DNA of 64,000 bases, from contig CAKPKF010000001.1 of assembly GCA_934167175.1 (NCBI GenBank), forward strand, positions 1 through 64,000. The letters are read 5' to 3'. The notes beneath the pieces are model-generated. The model had not been told where the DNA came from. It saw only the letters and a program-made list of their open reading frames with translations, and made no database searches. Positions 27,514-37,733 of this stretch are shown here, piece by piece; position 1 is the stretch's first letter, and every line of letters begins with the position of its first letter. A program made the translations under genes and the position numbers. This DNA is from an uncultured Clostridia bacterium. GTDB lineage: Bacteria > Bacillota > Clostridia > TANB77 > CAG-508.

Positions 27514-30481
27514 TTAAACATTTTCTAAACACCATTTACATCCACATAATTCAAAGAATTCATCATATCTTGGTTGGTTTTTTTCACCTGTTCCAATATT
27601 TGCTTGAATTTCTACTCCATCATTATATACATCAAAGTGCCACCAACAATCTAATGCACCTAAACTTTTTGTTTTTTTCGCACACCAACCTGATTGGAAA
27701 CATGCATTTCTTGGCATTGGTACTCCATCATCATTTGTAATATAATCACATGAATATTGTGAACATAATTCTGCTGCTTTTAAACACAATTCACATGGTG
27801 CTGCCCCATTTCTTAATACATCCAAACTATTAATTCCACTATACTGTTTTGGAACTACTAATTGTTCTGAGATTGTTGTTCCTTTTCCTCCATGATTATT
27901 TAAAGCTTTATTTATTAATGTATAACCGAACGGCCATTGTAGCTTTTACAGCTTCTTCTTCTGAATGACTACCATAATGTGCTCCAGTCAAACTGCTTGC
28001 ACATAACTCTCTATGCATTAATCTTGCCAATAAATCTAATTCATCTCCTTGGAATTGGTACTCTTGGCTTCCGCCTCCTCCACCAGACGTTCCCGGATTC
28101 ATATAGTTTTCAACATCTTCTATTATTGCTTTTTTGCTATCTCTTAATATTATGTTCATATCACAATCTGCTGTTGTTCCTATTTCTGTTTCCTTCTTTA
28201 ATGTTCCATCTTCATTATATTCTGTTTTTGATAAATCCAAATTGAATCCAGATATTCTCATGGTCATTCCTTCCACTAGTTCTGGTTCCGTAAATTCTAT
28301 TTCTATATAATCTTTTCCAGTTTTTTCATCTTTTCCAGAACTTGTTATATTTCCAACTCCCGGAGTAATTACAGTATCGCCTTCTTTAAATCCTTCATAT
28401 TCTCTTCTTTGCTCTGCCGTTAATTTTTCACCTTTAGGAATTTCTTTAGCTAAAGTAATTTTAGTTCCATAATCATAATCTTTTTTATCTGTTTTTCTGA
28501 TTGGCCAATTTCTTGACTTATAATCTGGTATAATCCAGTCCAATACAAGTGTGTCCAAAATATTAAAATCTTTTCTATTATAGTATTTTAATTCTATCAT
28601 AAGTTCTTTTAAATCTCTTAGTACCATATCTGCATCTGCTGTTTTCATGTTCTCTAATATAGTAAATGCTGCTAATGAATTTTTTGTCATTGTTATTTCT
28701 CTTATTACATCTTGTTTATCTTCTTTTTCATTTAAATATTCCATTCTCTCTTGGAAATCCATGCCATCTAAAGTTGCTTCTATTTCTTGCAATCTGTCAA
28801 TTTCATCGGCAGTTTCTTTTGAACCATCATATATATAATATAGTGGTTTCTTTTCTGTACCATTTATGTCTTCATTTCCTTTTCCTACAAATAATTCTTT
28901 AGTTTTAGGGTTTATTTCTCCCTTCATTGGTTGCGTTTTTTGTGACATTGACCCTTTTGTAATTCTAACTGCTACTGATTCTCCTAAGTCATTTTTTATT
29001 GCTCCTTCATATTCCATTTCTGTTTTTGTTTCTTCTGTCGAATATTCATAAGCATTAAAATCATCTGGTACACCTGCCTCCTTAGCTTCTTCTGAACCAC
29101 CAACAAAGAATATTGGCTTAAACCATGCTTTTATAACTTGTGATATATATGGTTGTTTATATGTAAAACTTCCGGAATTGTCATCAATTAACGTTTCCAA
29201 ATCGTTAACACCTATTCCTATTATACCTTTTAATCTTTTATTTAATTCTGGAAGAACATCATCAATTGCCTTTTCATTTGCTTTTTGCTGGGCATCAGCT
29301 CTTCCGGCTGAATCGCCAGCATATATATAACTGTCATTGTTATCTAAATCAACTTCTCCTTTATTCTCATTTGCATAATCTCTCAAAACATCTCTAATTT
29401 TTTCCATATCTGCTTGCTCTAATTCAGTTTTTCCTGCAAATTCTTTTAATTTATCTAACTTGTCTTCACCTTTCCAACCATCAACTTTTAGTTTTTCTTG
29501 CCAACCATCTTCTAATGCCGTTTTTAATCTGTATTTCATTTCTATTCTAGAATTTTTATATTCTTGCAACTTAATCTGTATTTCAGTTTCAATGTCTTCA
29601 TCCACAACAATTTGATATGGTAGTTCTGGTGCCATTGTTGATAAATGTAATGCTAATAAAAACTCTAACGGTTTTCCATACCTTCCTGTCCATCCATCCA
29701 TATTAAATTGATATGTAGTATCATTAAATTCTATTCCTTTTTTCCAGCTTATGTCTGTATGTTTAATTGAAAATATCATCTTTTTAGCAGCCCTATCCAC
29801 AGTTACAGTATCTGTAACAGCATTTTTAAGCCAACTTGTTACAGGCTCTACTATTGCTTGTGCTGCTGATACTATACTTGTTACTATTCCAAAGGCACCA
29901 TTTGAATCATATCCTCCAGCAACCCAATCAAATTTTCCATCCATAATACGAATCATTCCGTTTGGTGCTCTATCTCCTTTTTTTATATACTGTACTAACC
30001 TTTGTAGGGCGGTATTATTTGAGTTTTTATATTCTGCATATGTTGTATAATCTCCCATTAAGTACCCTAATAAATATTTCGATTCAACTTCAGTTATTTC
30101 GTTTGTTTCTTCATCTCTTTTTACTTTTCCAAAACCATATCCATACAAATCATATCCCATGTTTTCTAAGTAATTAGCTAATTCGATCTCATCTTCTTCG
30201 TCTATATTTACCCAGTTTCCTATAAATATTTGTTGTATTGGATTCCAAAACTTACTAGATAATTCAACTAATTTATCATGTACCATTCCTGGCATGGTTA
30301 AGAAAAAGCCTAACACTCCTACTATAATAATTATAAGTAGAATTACTCCAACTACAGTTATTGTTATTGGAAGTGGAATTTTTCTTATTATTTTTAATAA
30401 CTTTTTACCTTTAGTTAATAAGTTTCCTTTACTCCTTCTTTTTTGTTTTTCTTGATTTTCTTCACCTATAGGTTCTGCCAA
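27514..30481 (-). CDS. Large secretion-operon protein with SleB-like hydrolase end, one CGG +1 frameshift
   Basis: 988 residues after recoding. One membrane segment at about residues 35-65, then a long extracytoplasmic region. A GGGG linker leads to a cell-wall hydrolase domain of the SleB (Hydrolase_2) type starting LDLLARLMHRELCASS. The frame breaks in ATMAV-CGG. Skipping C gives GYTLINKALNNHGGKGTTI, then a Cys-rich end (CELCLKAAELC, CGCKWCLENV). Start is TTG 30481 with GGAGG nine bases upstream. The role is presumably local opening of peptidoglycan for the apparatus, as VirB1-like hydrolases do. Confidence 0.82.
27925..27928 (-). other. CGG +1 frameshift site, SleB-domain protein
   Basis: Zero frame: GCC GTT CGG TTA TAC, stop after five more codons. 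In +1: GTT (C) GGT TAT ACA TTA, running on for 137 residues that complete the hydrolase domain. Confidence 0.88.
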
Positions 30482-30503
30482 ATTTCTTCACCTCCAATCA
30501 GTT

Positions 30504-31442
30504 TTATAAATCTATTTTCAAACTGTATAATTTAACAGCATTATTTAATGCTTGCTCTTTATTATTTTTATATTCTTCATATGAATTTAATACTCTTATG
30601 CTATTGAAATTTAATTTTTGAGCCGTTCTTCCATCATCATAATATTTGGTAAACTCAAATTTAAAGGTTCTTGTTTGTTTTGGTTCTAATACCACAACTG
30701 AATAATCTGAATATGATAAATTTCTTTCTTGATCTCCTATATCTAATGTTATTTCTTGTTGTCCACTTCCATCATATAAAACAATTGGATATTCTGAACG
30801 GTTTGTTATTTTTACTTCATACATCTCTGAATCATATTTAGTAACTTTAGTTAAGCAATTAAATTTTAAATATTGTTCTTCTGCAACAGCGTCTAATTCG
30901 CTTTCGCCAATAAATCCACCTATACATAATTTTAAACCGTTTTTTGTATTTTTTATAACAAATTTGTCTTCGTAATATGAATATCCTGAATCGGTCATTC
31001 CAGTTGCTAATATGTCATCTAGTATTCTTACAGTATAAACATAATCATTACCAACTATAGAATAACTTTGAATATTGTATATTTTGTATCCATTAAAAAT
31101 CATCTCTATTTGCTTTTTATATTGTTCAAAATTTGGATACATATTTTTTCGACAACTTTCATCTAATAGATTATACGCATTTTCGTACTCTTTATTATTA
31201 CAATATCCAACATATTTTCCAATTATCTCGTTTATTGGTTCTTGCAATTTTTCTGGTACCTCTTCATTTTCCATTACACTTTTATTTGGTTCATATGTAG
31301 TACTTGGAATGTCTGGAACTTTTCTATTTTTCAAAACAAAATTAACTAAAAATATTGCTAGCCATATTAATAAAATTATTAATAACTTTTTATATTTTTT
31401 TACAAAATTTCTTATTTTTAACCTTATATCAACAAAATTCAT
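30504..31442 (-). CDS. Membrane-anchored VirB8/NTF2-like protein (long)
   Basis: 312 residues. One membrane segment (LLIILLIWLAIFLVNFVL) near residue 30. The first extracytoplasmic domain holds YVGYCNNKEYENAYNLLDESC, shared with the 26332-26898 protein; the second half is beta-rich (YDSEMYEVKITNRSEYPIVLYD). TcpC/VirB8-like assembly factor by topology. AGGAAGTG precedes the ATG. Confidence 0.6.
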   Translation of the reverse strand: MNFVDIRLKIRNFVKKYKKLLIILLIWLAIFLVNFVLKNRKVPDIPSTTYEPNKSVMENEEVPEKLQEPINEIIGKYVGYCNNKEYENAYNLLDESCRKNMYPNFEQYKKQIEMIFNGYKIYNIQSYSIVGNDYVYTVRILDDILATGMTDSGYSYYEDKFVIKNTKNGLKLCIGGFIGESELDAVAEEQYLKFNCLTKVTKYDSEMYEVKITNRSEYPIVLYDGSGQQEITLDIGDQERNLSYSDYSVVVLEPKQTRTFKFEFTKYYDDGRTAQKLNFNSIRVLNSYEEYKNNKEQALNNAVKLYSLKIDL

Positions 31443-31468
31443 ATTACACTTCCTTTTTATAATCCATT

Positions 31469-33649
31469 TTATTCAGGTAATACCCTCTTCTTTTGAACAT
31501 CTTCTACAGTATCTATTACCATTTGTTCAGGATCTTCTACTCCGATTTTTTTATATTGATTATACAAATCTTGTACGTATTCTGCATATTTTTTATCTGC
31601 ATCGCTTATATTCTCGTCATTCTCATTAATTCCATTTATATATTTCATTGTTATATCTTTCATTCTGTTGTTACTTAAATTTTTATTTTCCTCTACTTCT
31701 GTATATTCATTATATGCTTTTGCGAATTGCTTTTCAGCTTTTCTAGTAGTTAGAACATTCTGAAGTTCAGTCTTTTTATTAGCCACAACACCTGCTGCAT
31801 ATTTACTTGTAATTTCTGTGGCTGCTGCTGTTGCCATCACACCTTTTAACCCTTGAGAACTACCTAATGATGCTCCACCTATTCTTGATCCCCATTTAGC
31901 TTGCCATTGTAAATTTTTTATTGCTCCTTCTTTTGCTTTTTTCTTAAGGTTATCTAAATAGTTGTCTTCTTGTTTTTCATTTTCTTCATTTTCTTCTTCA
32001 TACATATTTAAATCACTTTCTGAATCTTGTTGGTTATTTTCATTAATTAACATAGATTTTTCCACTTGTTTTTTCATTAATTGTCTTTCTAATGCATCTT
32101 TAGTAACCATATCTCCTTCTGCTTCTGCTGCTTGTATTTTGCCTTCTAATTCACTTATATCATTATTTATTCCATTTATTTTTTCATTGTTTTTATTTTT
32201 ATTATTTCCATTATTCTGTGTATTTTTATTACTACTATTTTCCATATTAGTACTTTCTGGATTATTGTTTTTCTTTGTTTCGGTATTATCTTTAGAACTT
32301 AAAGCCTTATCTGTGTTTGAAGATTGTCTACTGATAGTTGGCTTTTTATTTTGGCTTCCACTTTTTAATTTTTCTTTATTACTATTGTTTGGATTATTTT
32401 TTTCTAATGCTGGTATTTTTTTTGCAACAATGCCTTGTAAATTACCAATTCCAGATGCCATAATAGCTGCTCCCCATGCCATATCAGATGAACTTTTACC
32501 TCCATTAACTACACTAAATATAGCTTTAATTATTTTCTCTGCTTTGAATATAAATACTGTCATTAGTACTGCTAATACAGATCCACCTAAACTACCATCC
32601 ATTAATCCTATTCCTGTTACTGTAATTGTTAAATATATTACACAATGAAATGGTTGAATTAATACATTTACCATAAACTCTTTTAGCCAATTCTCTAATG
32701 CTTGTGCTTTTTTATCTTTTACCTTATCTATAGAATATGTTACTGTTATTAATGGCGCTATCATTATTAAGAATGCTATTGTTATCATTCTTTGTATATA
32801 CATAACTAAGAATACAAATGTAACACCACAAAGAACCGTATATACTATGGCTGATCCAAATCCTTTACAGAAACCCGCTGTTGTTAATGCATCTTTTAAT
32901 GTTTCATTCATAACATTGTTAACATCTACACCAGTCGCATTTTGGTTATACGAATTTATGTATGATTCTCTACTTACATCCATTAACTCTACTAACGAAT
33001 CAGATATGTATATTCCTGCTAGAATTATATAATGTAATAGGAATACTAGTGCAAAACTAACTGCCCAATCTGTTAACATTTGTTTATATCTTGCTTCTTG
33101 TTCTGCAACTGTAGATATTGTCATTCTTATTCCTATATATACTAATACAACTAGTAGTATTGCTATAGCTAAATTTCTTAATGCTGAATACCATATTGCA
33201 ACATTTTTTCTTATACTGCTAATTGCTCCATTATCACTAGAAAAGTCAAAGAAATTTATATCAGTTAGTGGTATTCTATTAAACAGTATGTCTTCTGATG
33301 ATATAAAAATTGTCTCTGCCGTTGATGCATCACCATCAAATCCACCTATTGCTGCTATTGAGCCTGCTATTGTTCTTGCTATAGTTCCTATTACAATAAC
33401 AATTAATCTCATTGGATATAAAATTAATCCAACAATTCCATCTACTGCAGATCCTATTAAATCATCAACACCATCTCTACTACTTGATTTTTTATTGTCG
33501 CCATCATTATTATTACTTATTGATTCTTGTGTATCTCTTATATTGTTGGTTACCATTCCTCCTGTATTTGCAGCATAAATACATTGGTTAGAACTTATTA
33601 TAATCATTAATATCATTATACAAATTAATACTTTTTTTAAATATTTCAT
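31469..33649 (-). CDS. VirB6-like channel protein A
   Basis: 726 residues. Signal peptide, then the conserved block shared by all three VirB6-like proteins of this operon: FNRIPLTDINFFDF, IRKNVAIWYSALRNLAI and YIGIRMTISTVAEQEARYK. Five to six membrane segments follow up to about residue 380. The C-terminal half is hydrophilic and rich in Asn/Lys/Glu, with coiled coils. VirB6/TrbL proteins form the inner-membrane channel of type IV secretion. AAAGGAGG precedes the ATG. Confidence 0.75.
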   Translation of the reverse strand: MKYLKKVLICIMILMIIISSNQCIYAANTGGMVTNNIRDTQESISNNNDGDNKKSSSRDGVDDLIGSAVDGIVGLILYPMRLIVIVIGTIARTIAGSIAAIGGFDGDASTAETIFISSEDILFNRIPLTDINFFDFSSDNGAISSIRKNVAIWYSALRNLAIAILLVVLVYIGIRMTISTVAEQEARYKQMLTDWAVSFALVFLLHYIILAGIYISDSLVELMDVSRESYINSYNQNATGVDVNNVMNETLKDALTTAGFCKGFGSAIVYTVLCGVTFVFLVMYIQRMITIAFLIMIAPLITVTYSIDKVKDKKAQALENWLKEFMVNVLIQPFHCVIYLTITVTGIGLMDGSLGGSVLAVLMTVFIFKAEKIIKAIFSVVNGGKSSSDMAWGAAIMASGIGNLQGIVAKKIPALEKNNPNNSNKEKLKSGSQNKKPTISRQSSNTDKALSSKDNTETKKNNNPESTNMENSSNKNTQNNGNNKNKNNEKINGINNDISELEGKIQAAEAEGDMVTKDALERQLMKKQVEKSMLINENNQQDSESDLNMYEEENEENEKQEDNYLDNLKKKAKEGAIKNLQWQAKWGSRIGGASLGSSQGLKGVMATAAATEITSKYAAGVVANKKTELQNVLTTRKAEKQFAKAYNEYTEVEENKNLSNNRMKDITMKYINGINENDENISDADKKYAEYVQDLYNQYKKIGVEDPEQMVIDTVEDVQKKRVLPE

Positions 33650-33665
33650 TTTTTACCTCCTTTCT

Positions 33666-36600
33666 TTAATTCTTATATAAATCTTCAATTCTTTTTAAAG
33701 TAACTCTTATATCTTTATAAATTGGTTTTCCGAATCTTTCTTCACTTATTTCGTTTATATCTTTTAACTTGTATATATTGTCTATAAATTCTTCATGCAT
33801 TTGCACATTTCTTCCTCTATCTATACTGTCTCTTTTATTAAGTCCTTTAGTCATAGATTTAGCTATACTTTCTGTGTTTCTACTCTCTTTTTCAATTAAG
33901 TCCAATTCAGCTTTTATATTCTTCGTTATTAAATCTATTTTTTCGTTGTCTAATTTTCTTAATCTGCCTTTAACTATTTTCCTTATATCTTTTTCATTAG
34001 TAACACCTATAGGCATATTTTGTATTTCATTTATCAATTCTTCTCTTGTGCTGTCTGGTATTATTTTGCTTAATTTTGTCTCTTTTAATTCTTTTTCTAC
34101 TGATTTAGATATATTCTTTTGAACTTCTTTCATTGTATTTTCTTTAGCTTTATCCGTTAATTGTATGTCTGCTTTTTCTTCATTTATAATTTTTTGTACA
34201 TTATCTACAATATTTCCTATATCCGCTGTTGTTAAATTATTTTTTCCTTTTTGTTTTTCTTTTATCATTTTTTCTACTTTTTTAGAATCTATATTTATAT
34301 TATTGTTTCTTGCCATGTTGTTAATTATATTTTCCAAATTTTCTTTACTCATTACTTCATTTCTATTCTTTATTTGCTCTTCTTTCATTGAACTTACAAT
34401 TTCACTTGCTTTACTACTGTTCATATTTGAATTACTTGTTAATTGATTTAATATACTTTGAACTTCTTCATCTATATTGTTTCTTCCCAGTCTTTTAGAC
34501 TCACTTACTTTTTCTACTATTTTTATTACTTCATTTGTATCTTTTTCTGATAATTCTATATTTTGTTCAATCATTATTCTTTTTAATGTAGATGTTGCAA
34601 GCTCATTTATTTCGCTATTTTCTTTTACACCTTTTTCTACCATTTGATCAACAATTTTATCTATTACATTATTTTCAAGATTTTTATTTTCTCTTTCTAA
34701 TTCTTTCTTTATTTCACTTGCTATTGATTCTTTTTTCATTCCTTTAACATTATTTTCATTATTTATCTTTTCTATTATTTTTTCTAATTCTTTTTCTGAT
34801 ACGTTATTTATTTCTTTTTCTTTTAACAATTTTTTCAACGATTCTTTATCCATCTCTTTATTTTGTTCCTCAATCATTTCTCTAGCTTTAGTTCTTAAAG
34901 TATATTTATCTTGAACACTTAATTCTAATTCCTCTATAATTTGATCAATATCCTTAGTTTTTAATGTTGTATAATCCATCACTGCAAGTTCTACCTGTTC
35001 GTCTGTTACTTCTTTAAGTGCATTATCTATTCCAACTTGTAAACTTTCATTATATTTATCTTTTAATGCTACTCCAAACATTTTATTTTCTTGATTATTG
35101 CACATTTCGTTTGTTTCATCCATAATATCTTTATATGTACTTACAAGTTCGTTTTCATATAATTGAGCAGCATATAGTACTTGCATCTTAGGATCTAATT
35201 CTTGTTTTATTAAAGTTTCCTTTTGTTTTACATCAGCTCTTTTTACCATATATCTGGTTGGTACAAATGCCACACCAGATAAAGTCAATGGAACTAGTAT
35301 TATTTTCTTTGCATAATATTTTACATTTTTATCCTTATAACTTTTGTATTTCTTTATTTTCTTATATTTATTTAAGTTGCTATATGCTTTAATCGTTAAC
35401 GCTACTCCTGAATCTGGATCTGCAATTGTTATTGGTATTGCTGCTAGCCCTTGGAATCCTCCTATTACCATGCTCTTCCCAAAATCTATACTAGTTCTTC
35501 TGTTATCTTGTTTCAATTTTCTTTTTTCTGATCTTACCTTTTCTAATTTAATTTCTGCTTCGCTCATGTTATCTGATGTTGGTCTATGCTTTCTTATGTT
35601 ATTTTCTCCTAGTACAGTATCTAACATTTTATTATATTTTTTATTGAATTTGTAATTCGCTGTTTTAAATTTTGATTTAACTTGGCTAGGTATTATCGCT
35701 CCTCCAACAAATCCTATAACTCCACCAGTTGTTTTAGCTGTTCCCTTTGCAAATCCCAAACCTTTTCTAGTTAAGTTTCCAGTTAAACTCATAGCTGCAA
35801 ATGCTTTTCCATATCCGCCTTCTTGTATTGCACTTGATAATTCTTTTGAGTGTGATAATCCAAACATATCTATAATTATTTTGTCAGCTTTTAGCATAAA
35901 ATTCATTACAATAAATGATATTAGTACTCCTGGCAATGATTCTGTAGACAGTTCTAATACAATATTCAAAAATGTAGTGTATGTCAATGCATGAACACTT
36001 TGAATAAAAGTAAATGCTGCAAAATCTGTAAGCCAATTTTTAAATGATATATTTTTTCCATCTTTTATTTTATTAAATGCATATGTTACACCCATTATTG
36101 GTGCCATAACTATTAGTATTACTATAGTAAACATTCTTCTTATATAAACATACAAATATCTAATCATCAAGTATACTAAATACATATACATTATTGCACC
36201 TATGAATCCTGATGAAAATTTTAGCTCATATGCTTTAGTTCTAACTGTTTCGTATAGAGATAATTCATTGTCTGGTGTTAAGTTTACAAATATATCTACT
36301 AATTGTTGGTTTAACCAAATTATTGTTATCATAATATAATGAATTCCTATTATTATCAAAAATCCAACTAACCAATTAACTAACATACTTTTATATTGTG
36401 CTTTATCTTTTGCAACAGATGAAACCGCAAGTTTTATTCCTAAATATAATAATACTATTAACATTGCAACAATTGAAACATTTCTAACTACATTGTACCA
36501 TGTTGCTATTGTTTTTCTTATTATAGCTAATGCCCCATCTTCCTTTAATGTTTTTCCTGCTGCTTCTGTTGGATTAAATATATTTATATCTAATATTGGT

Positions 36601-37721
36601 ATTTGATTGTATATAATTCTTTCAACAGTTATCCTATCATCATCAATTATTTTTTTATCATTAGATGCTGGTCTCTTTAATGCTTCTACTTCATCTTTTT
36701 CATTCTCATCAGCATTTTCATCAGCATTTTCATCTGTATTTTCATTTGTATTTTCGTTTGTATTTTCATTTGTATTTTCGTTTGTATTTTCGTTTGTATT
36801 TTCGTTTGTATTATTATTTGTAGAATTGCTTTCATCTGTATTTTCATCATCTTCTGGAACTACTACTTCTCCAGTTACTGCATTTATAGATTTTGTCACT
36901 ACTTCTTCAACTATTGCTGTCCAACCTACCATTTGCATCCTTATGAACATTGTCATTATACCTATTAAGTAATCTACTATTTGTGACAATAAATTAATTA
37001 CCCATTTTAATGCAGCTTTTAGTTTTTCCCACAAAGACTCTGTTCCAGTATACTCTCCTTCTGAAGGAAGTCCATAATATTTATAATCTTTTTTCTTACC
37101 TCCAACAAAGTCAACCAATAGTTCTACATCAACATCATCTTTCACTCTACCAAAGATATAACCATCTAAACTTCTTTCAGCAACTTCAACTCCTGGACTA
37201 CATCCTTCAGCTACAACTGTGGTTGAATGTGCTACTTTAGCTTTTCCTCCTTCTCCTTCGCCTAAATATAACATAGCATGTCCTGTTGCACTACTAGAAA
37301 ATCTTTTTAATTCTAGTACATCACCAGGCATTAATTCATCTCTTGAAATTTCCTTTAAAACATATTTTCCTGATTTTATTTTGTCAAACCAATCTGCTGC
37401 TCCCCAGCTATTGCCAAATTCTTTTTGCAAATTTATTCCTATACAACTTCTATATACAAAATCGACAAATACAGTACAACAAAAATGATAATATCCATCA
37501 CTAGATTTTTGTCCTTCTGCTGCCTCTGCCATTCCACCATCTCTTTGATATTTTGTTTCTGATGCATGTTCTTCTACAAATTGTTCTGCAAATTCTGCCA
37601 TAGCTGCTCCATGTACTTCTGGATCATAGCTTTCAGCAAATGAAACAGTACTAAATATAATTTGCATATTTATTAAAAATATAATTATTATTTTAGATAA
37701 TATCTTTTTTATTTGTTTCAT
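33666..37721 (-). CDS. NlpC/P60-VirB6 fusion protein with long coiled-coil tail
   Basis: 1351 residues. Signal peptide, then an NlpC/P60-like cysteine peptidase (Cys in YHFCCTVFVDFVYRSC, His in TGHAMLYLGEGEG). A membrane segment and a hydrophilic linker with repeated NTNE units lead to a VirB6-like block (YNQIPILDINIFN, IRKTIATWYNVVRNVSI, YLGIKLAVSS) with about six membrane segments. From about residue 800 a very long charged helical tail (MIEEQNKEMDKESLKKLL...) follows. It combines wall hydrolase, channel and cytoplasmic stalk. Ribosome site AAAGGGGG. No other in-frame CGG. Confidence 0.8.
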   Translation of the reverse strand: MKQIKKILSKIIIIFLINMQIIFSTVSFAESYDPEVHGAAMAEFAEQFVEEHASETKYQRDGGMAEAAEGQKSSDGYYHFCCTVFVDFVYRSCIGINLQKEFGNSWGAADWFDKIKSGKYVLKEISRDELMPGDVLELKRFSSSATGHAMLYLGEGEGGKAKVAHSTTVVAEGCSPGVEVAERSLDGYIFGRVKDDVDVELLVDFVGGKKKDYKYYGLPSEGEYTGTESLWEKLKAALKWVINLLSQIVDYLIGIMTMFIRMQMVGWTAIVEEVVTKSINAVTGEVVVPEDDENTDESNSTNNNTNENTNENTNENTNENTNENTNENTDENADENADENEKDEVEALKRPASNDKKIIDDDRITVERIIYNQIPILDINIFNPTEAAGKTLKEDGALAIIRKTIATWYNVVRNVSIVAMLIVLLYLGIKLAVSSVAKDKAQYKSMLVNWLVGFLIIIGIHYIMITIIWLNQQLVDIFVNLTPDNELSLYETVRTKAYELKFSSGFIGAIMYMYLVYLMIRYLYVYIRRMFTIVILIVMAPIMGVTYAFNKIKDGKNISFKNWLTDFAAFTFIQSVHALTYTTFLNIVLELSTESLPGVLISFIVMNFMLKADKIIIDMFGLSHSKELSSAIQEGGYGKAFAAMSLTGNLTRKGLGFAKGTAKTTGGVIGFVGGAIIPSQVKSKFKTANYKFNKKYNKMLDTVLGENNIRKHRPTSDNMSEAEIKLEKVRSEKRKLKQDNRRTSIDFGKSMVIGGFQGLAAIPITIADPDSGVALTIKAYSNLNKYKKIKKYKSYKDKNVKYYAKKIILVPLTLSGVAFVPTRYMVKRADVKQKETLIKQELDPKMQVLYAAQLYENELVSTYKDIMDETNEMCNNQENKMFGVALKDKYNESLQVGIDNALKEVTDEQVELAVMDYTTLKTKDIDQIIEELELSVQDKYTLRTKAREMIEEQNKEMDKESLKKLLKEKEINNVSEKELEKIIEKINNENNVKGMKKESIASEIKKELERENKNLENNVIDKIVDQMVEKGVKENSEINELATSTLKRIMIEQNIELSEKDTNEVIKIVEKVSESKRLGRNNIDEEVQSILNQLTSNSNMNSSKASEIVSSMKEEQIKNRNEVMSKENLENIINNMARNNNINIDSKKVEKMIKEKQKGKNNLTTADIGNIVDNVQKIINEEKADIQLTDKAKENTMKEVQKNISKSVEKELKETKLSKIIPDSTREELINEIQNMPIGVTNEKDIRKIVKGRLRKLDNEKIDLITKNIKAELDLIEKESRNTESIAKSMTKGLNKRDSIDRGRNVQMHEEFIDNIYKLKDINEISEERFGKPIYKDIRVTLKRIEDLYKN
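36712..36830 (-). repeat. 12-bp coding repeats (NTNE and related units)
   Basis: Repeated units such as ATTTTCGTTTGT and ATTTTCATCAGC encode Asn-Thr-Asn-Glu and Asn-Ala-Asp-Glu repeats in the linker of the NlpC-VirB6 protein. Likely variable in copy number. Confidence 0.8.
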
Positions 37722-37733
37722 TTGCTTCCCCCT

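Noticed and set aside
27514..27825. A separate 103-residue Cys-rich gene
   Set aside because: No ribosome site; it is the in-frame continuation of the SleB-domain protein after CGG.
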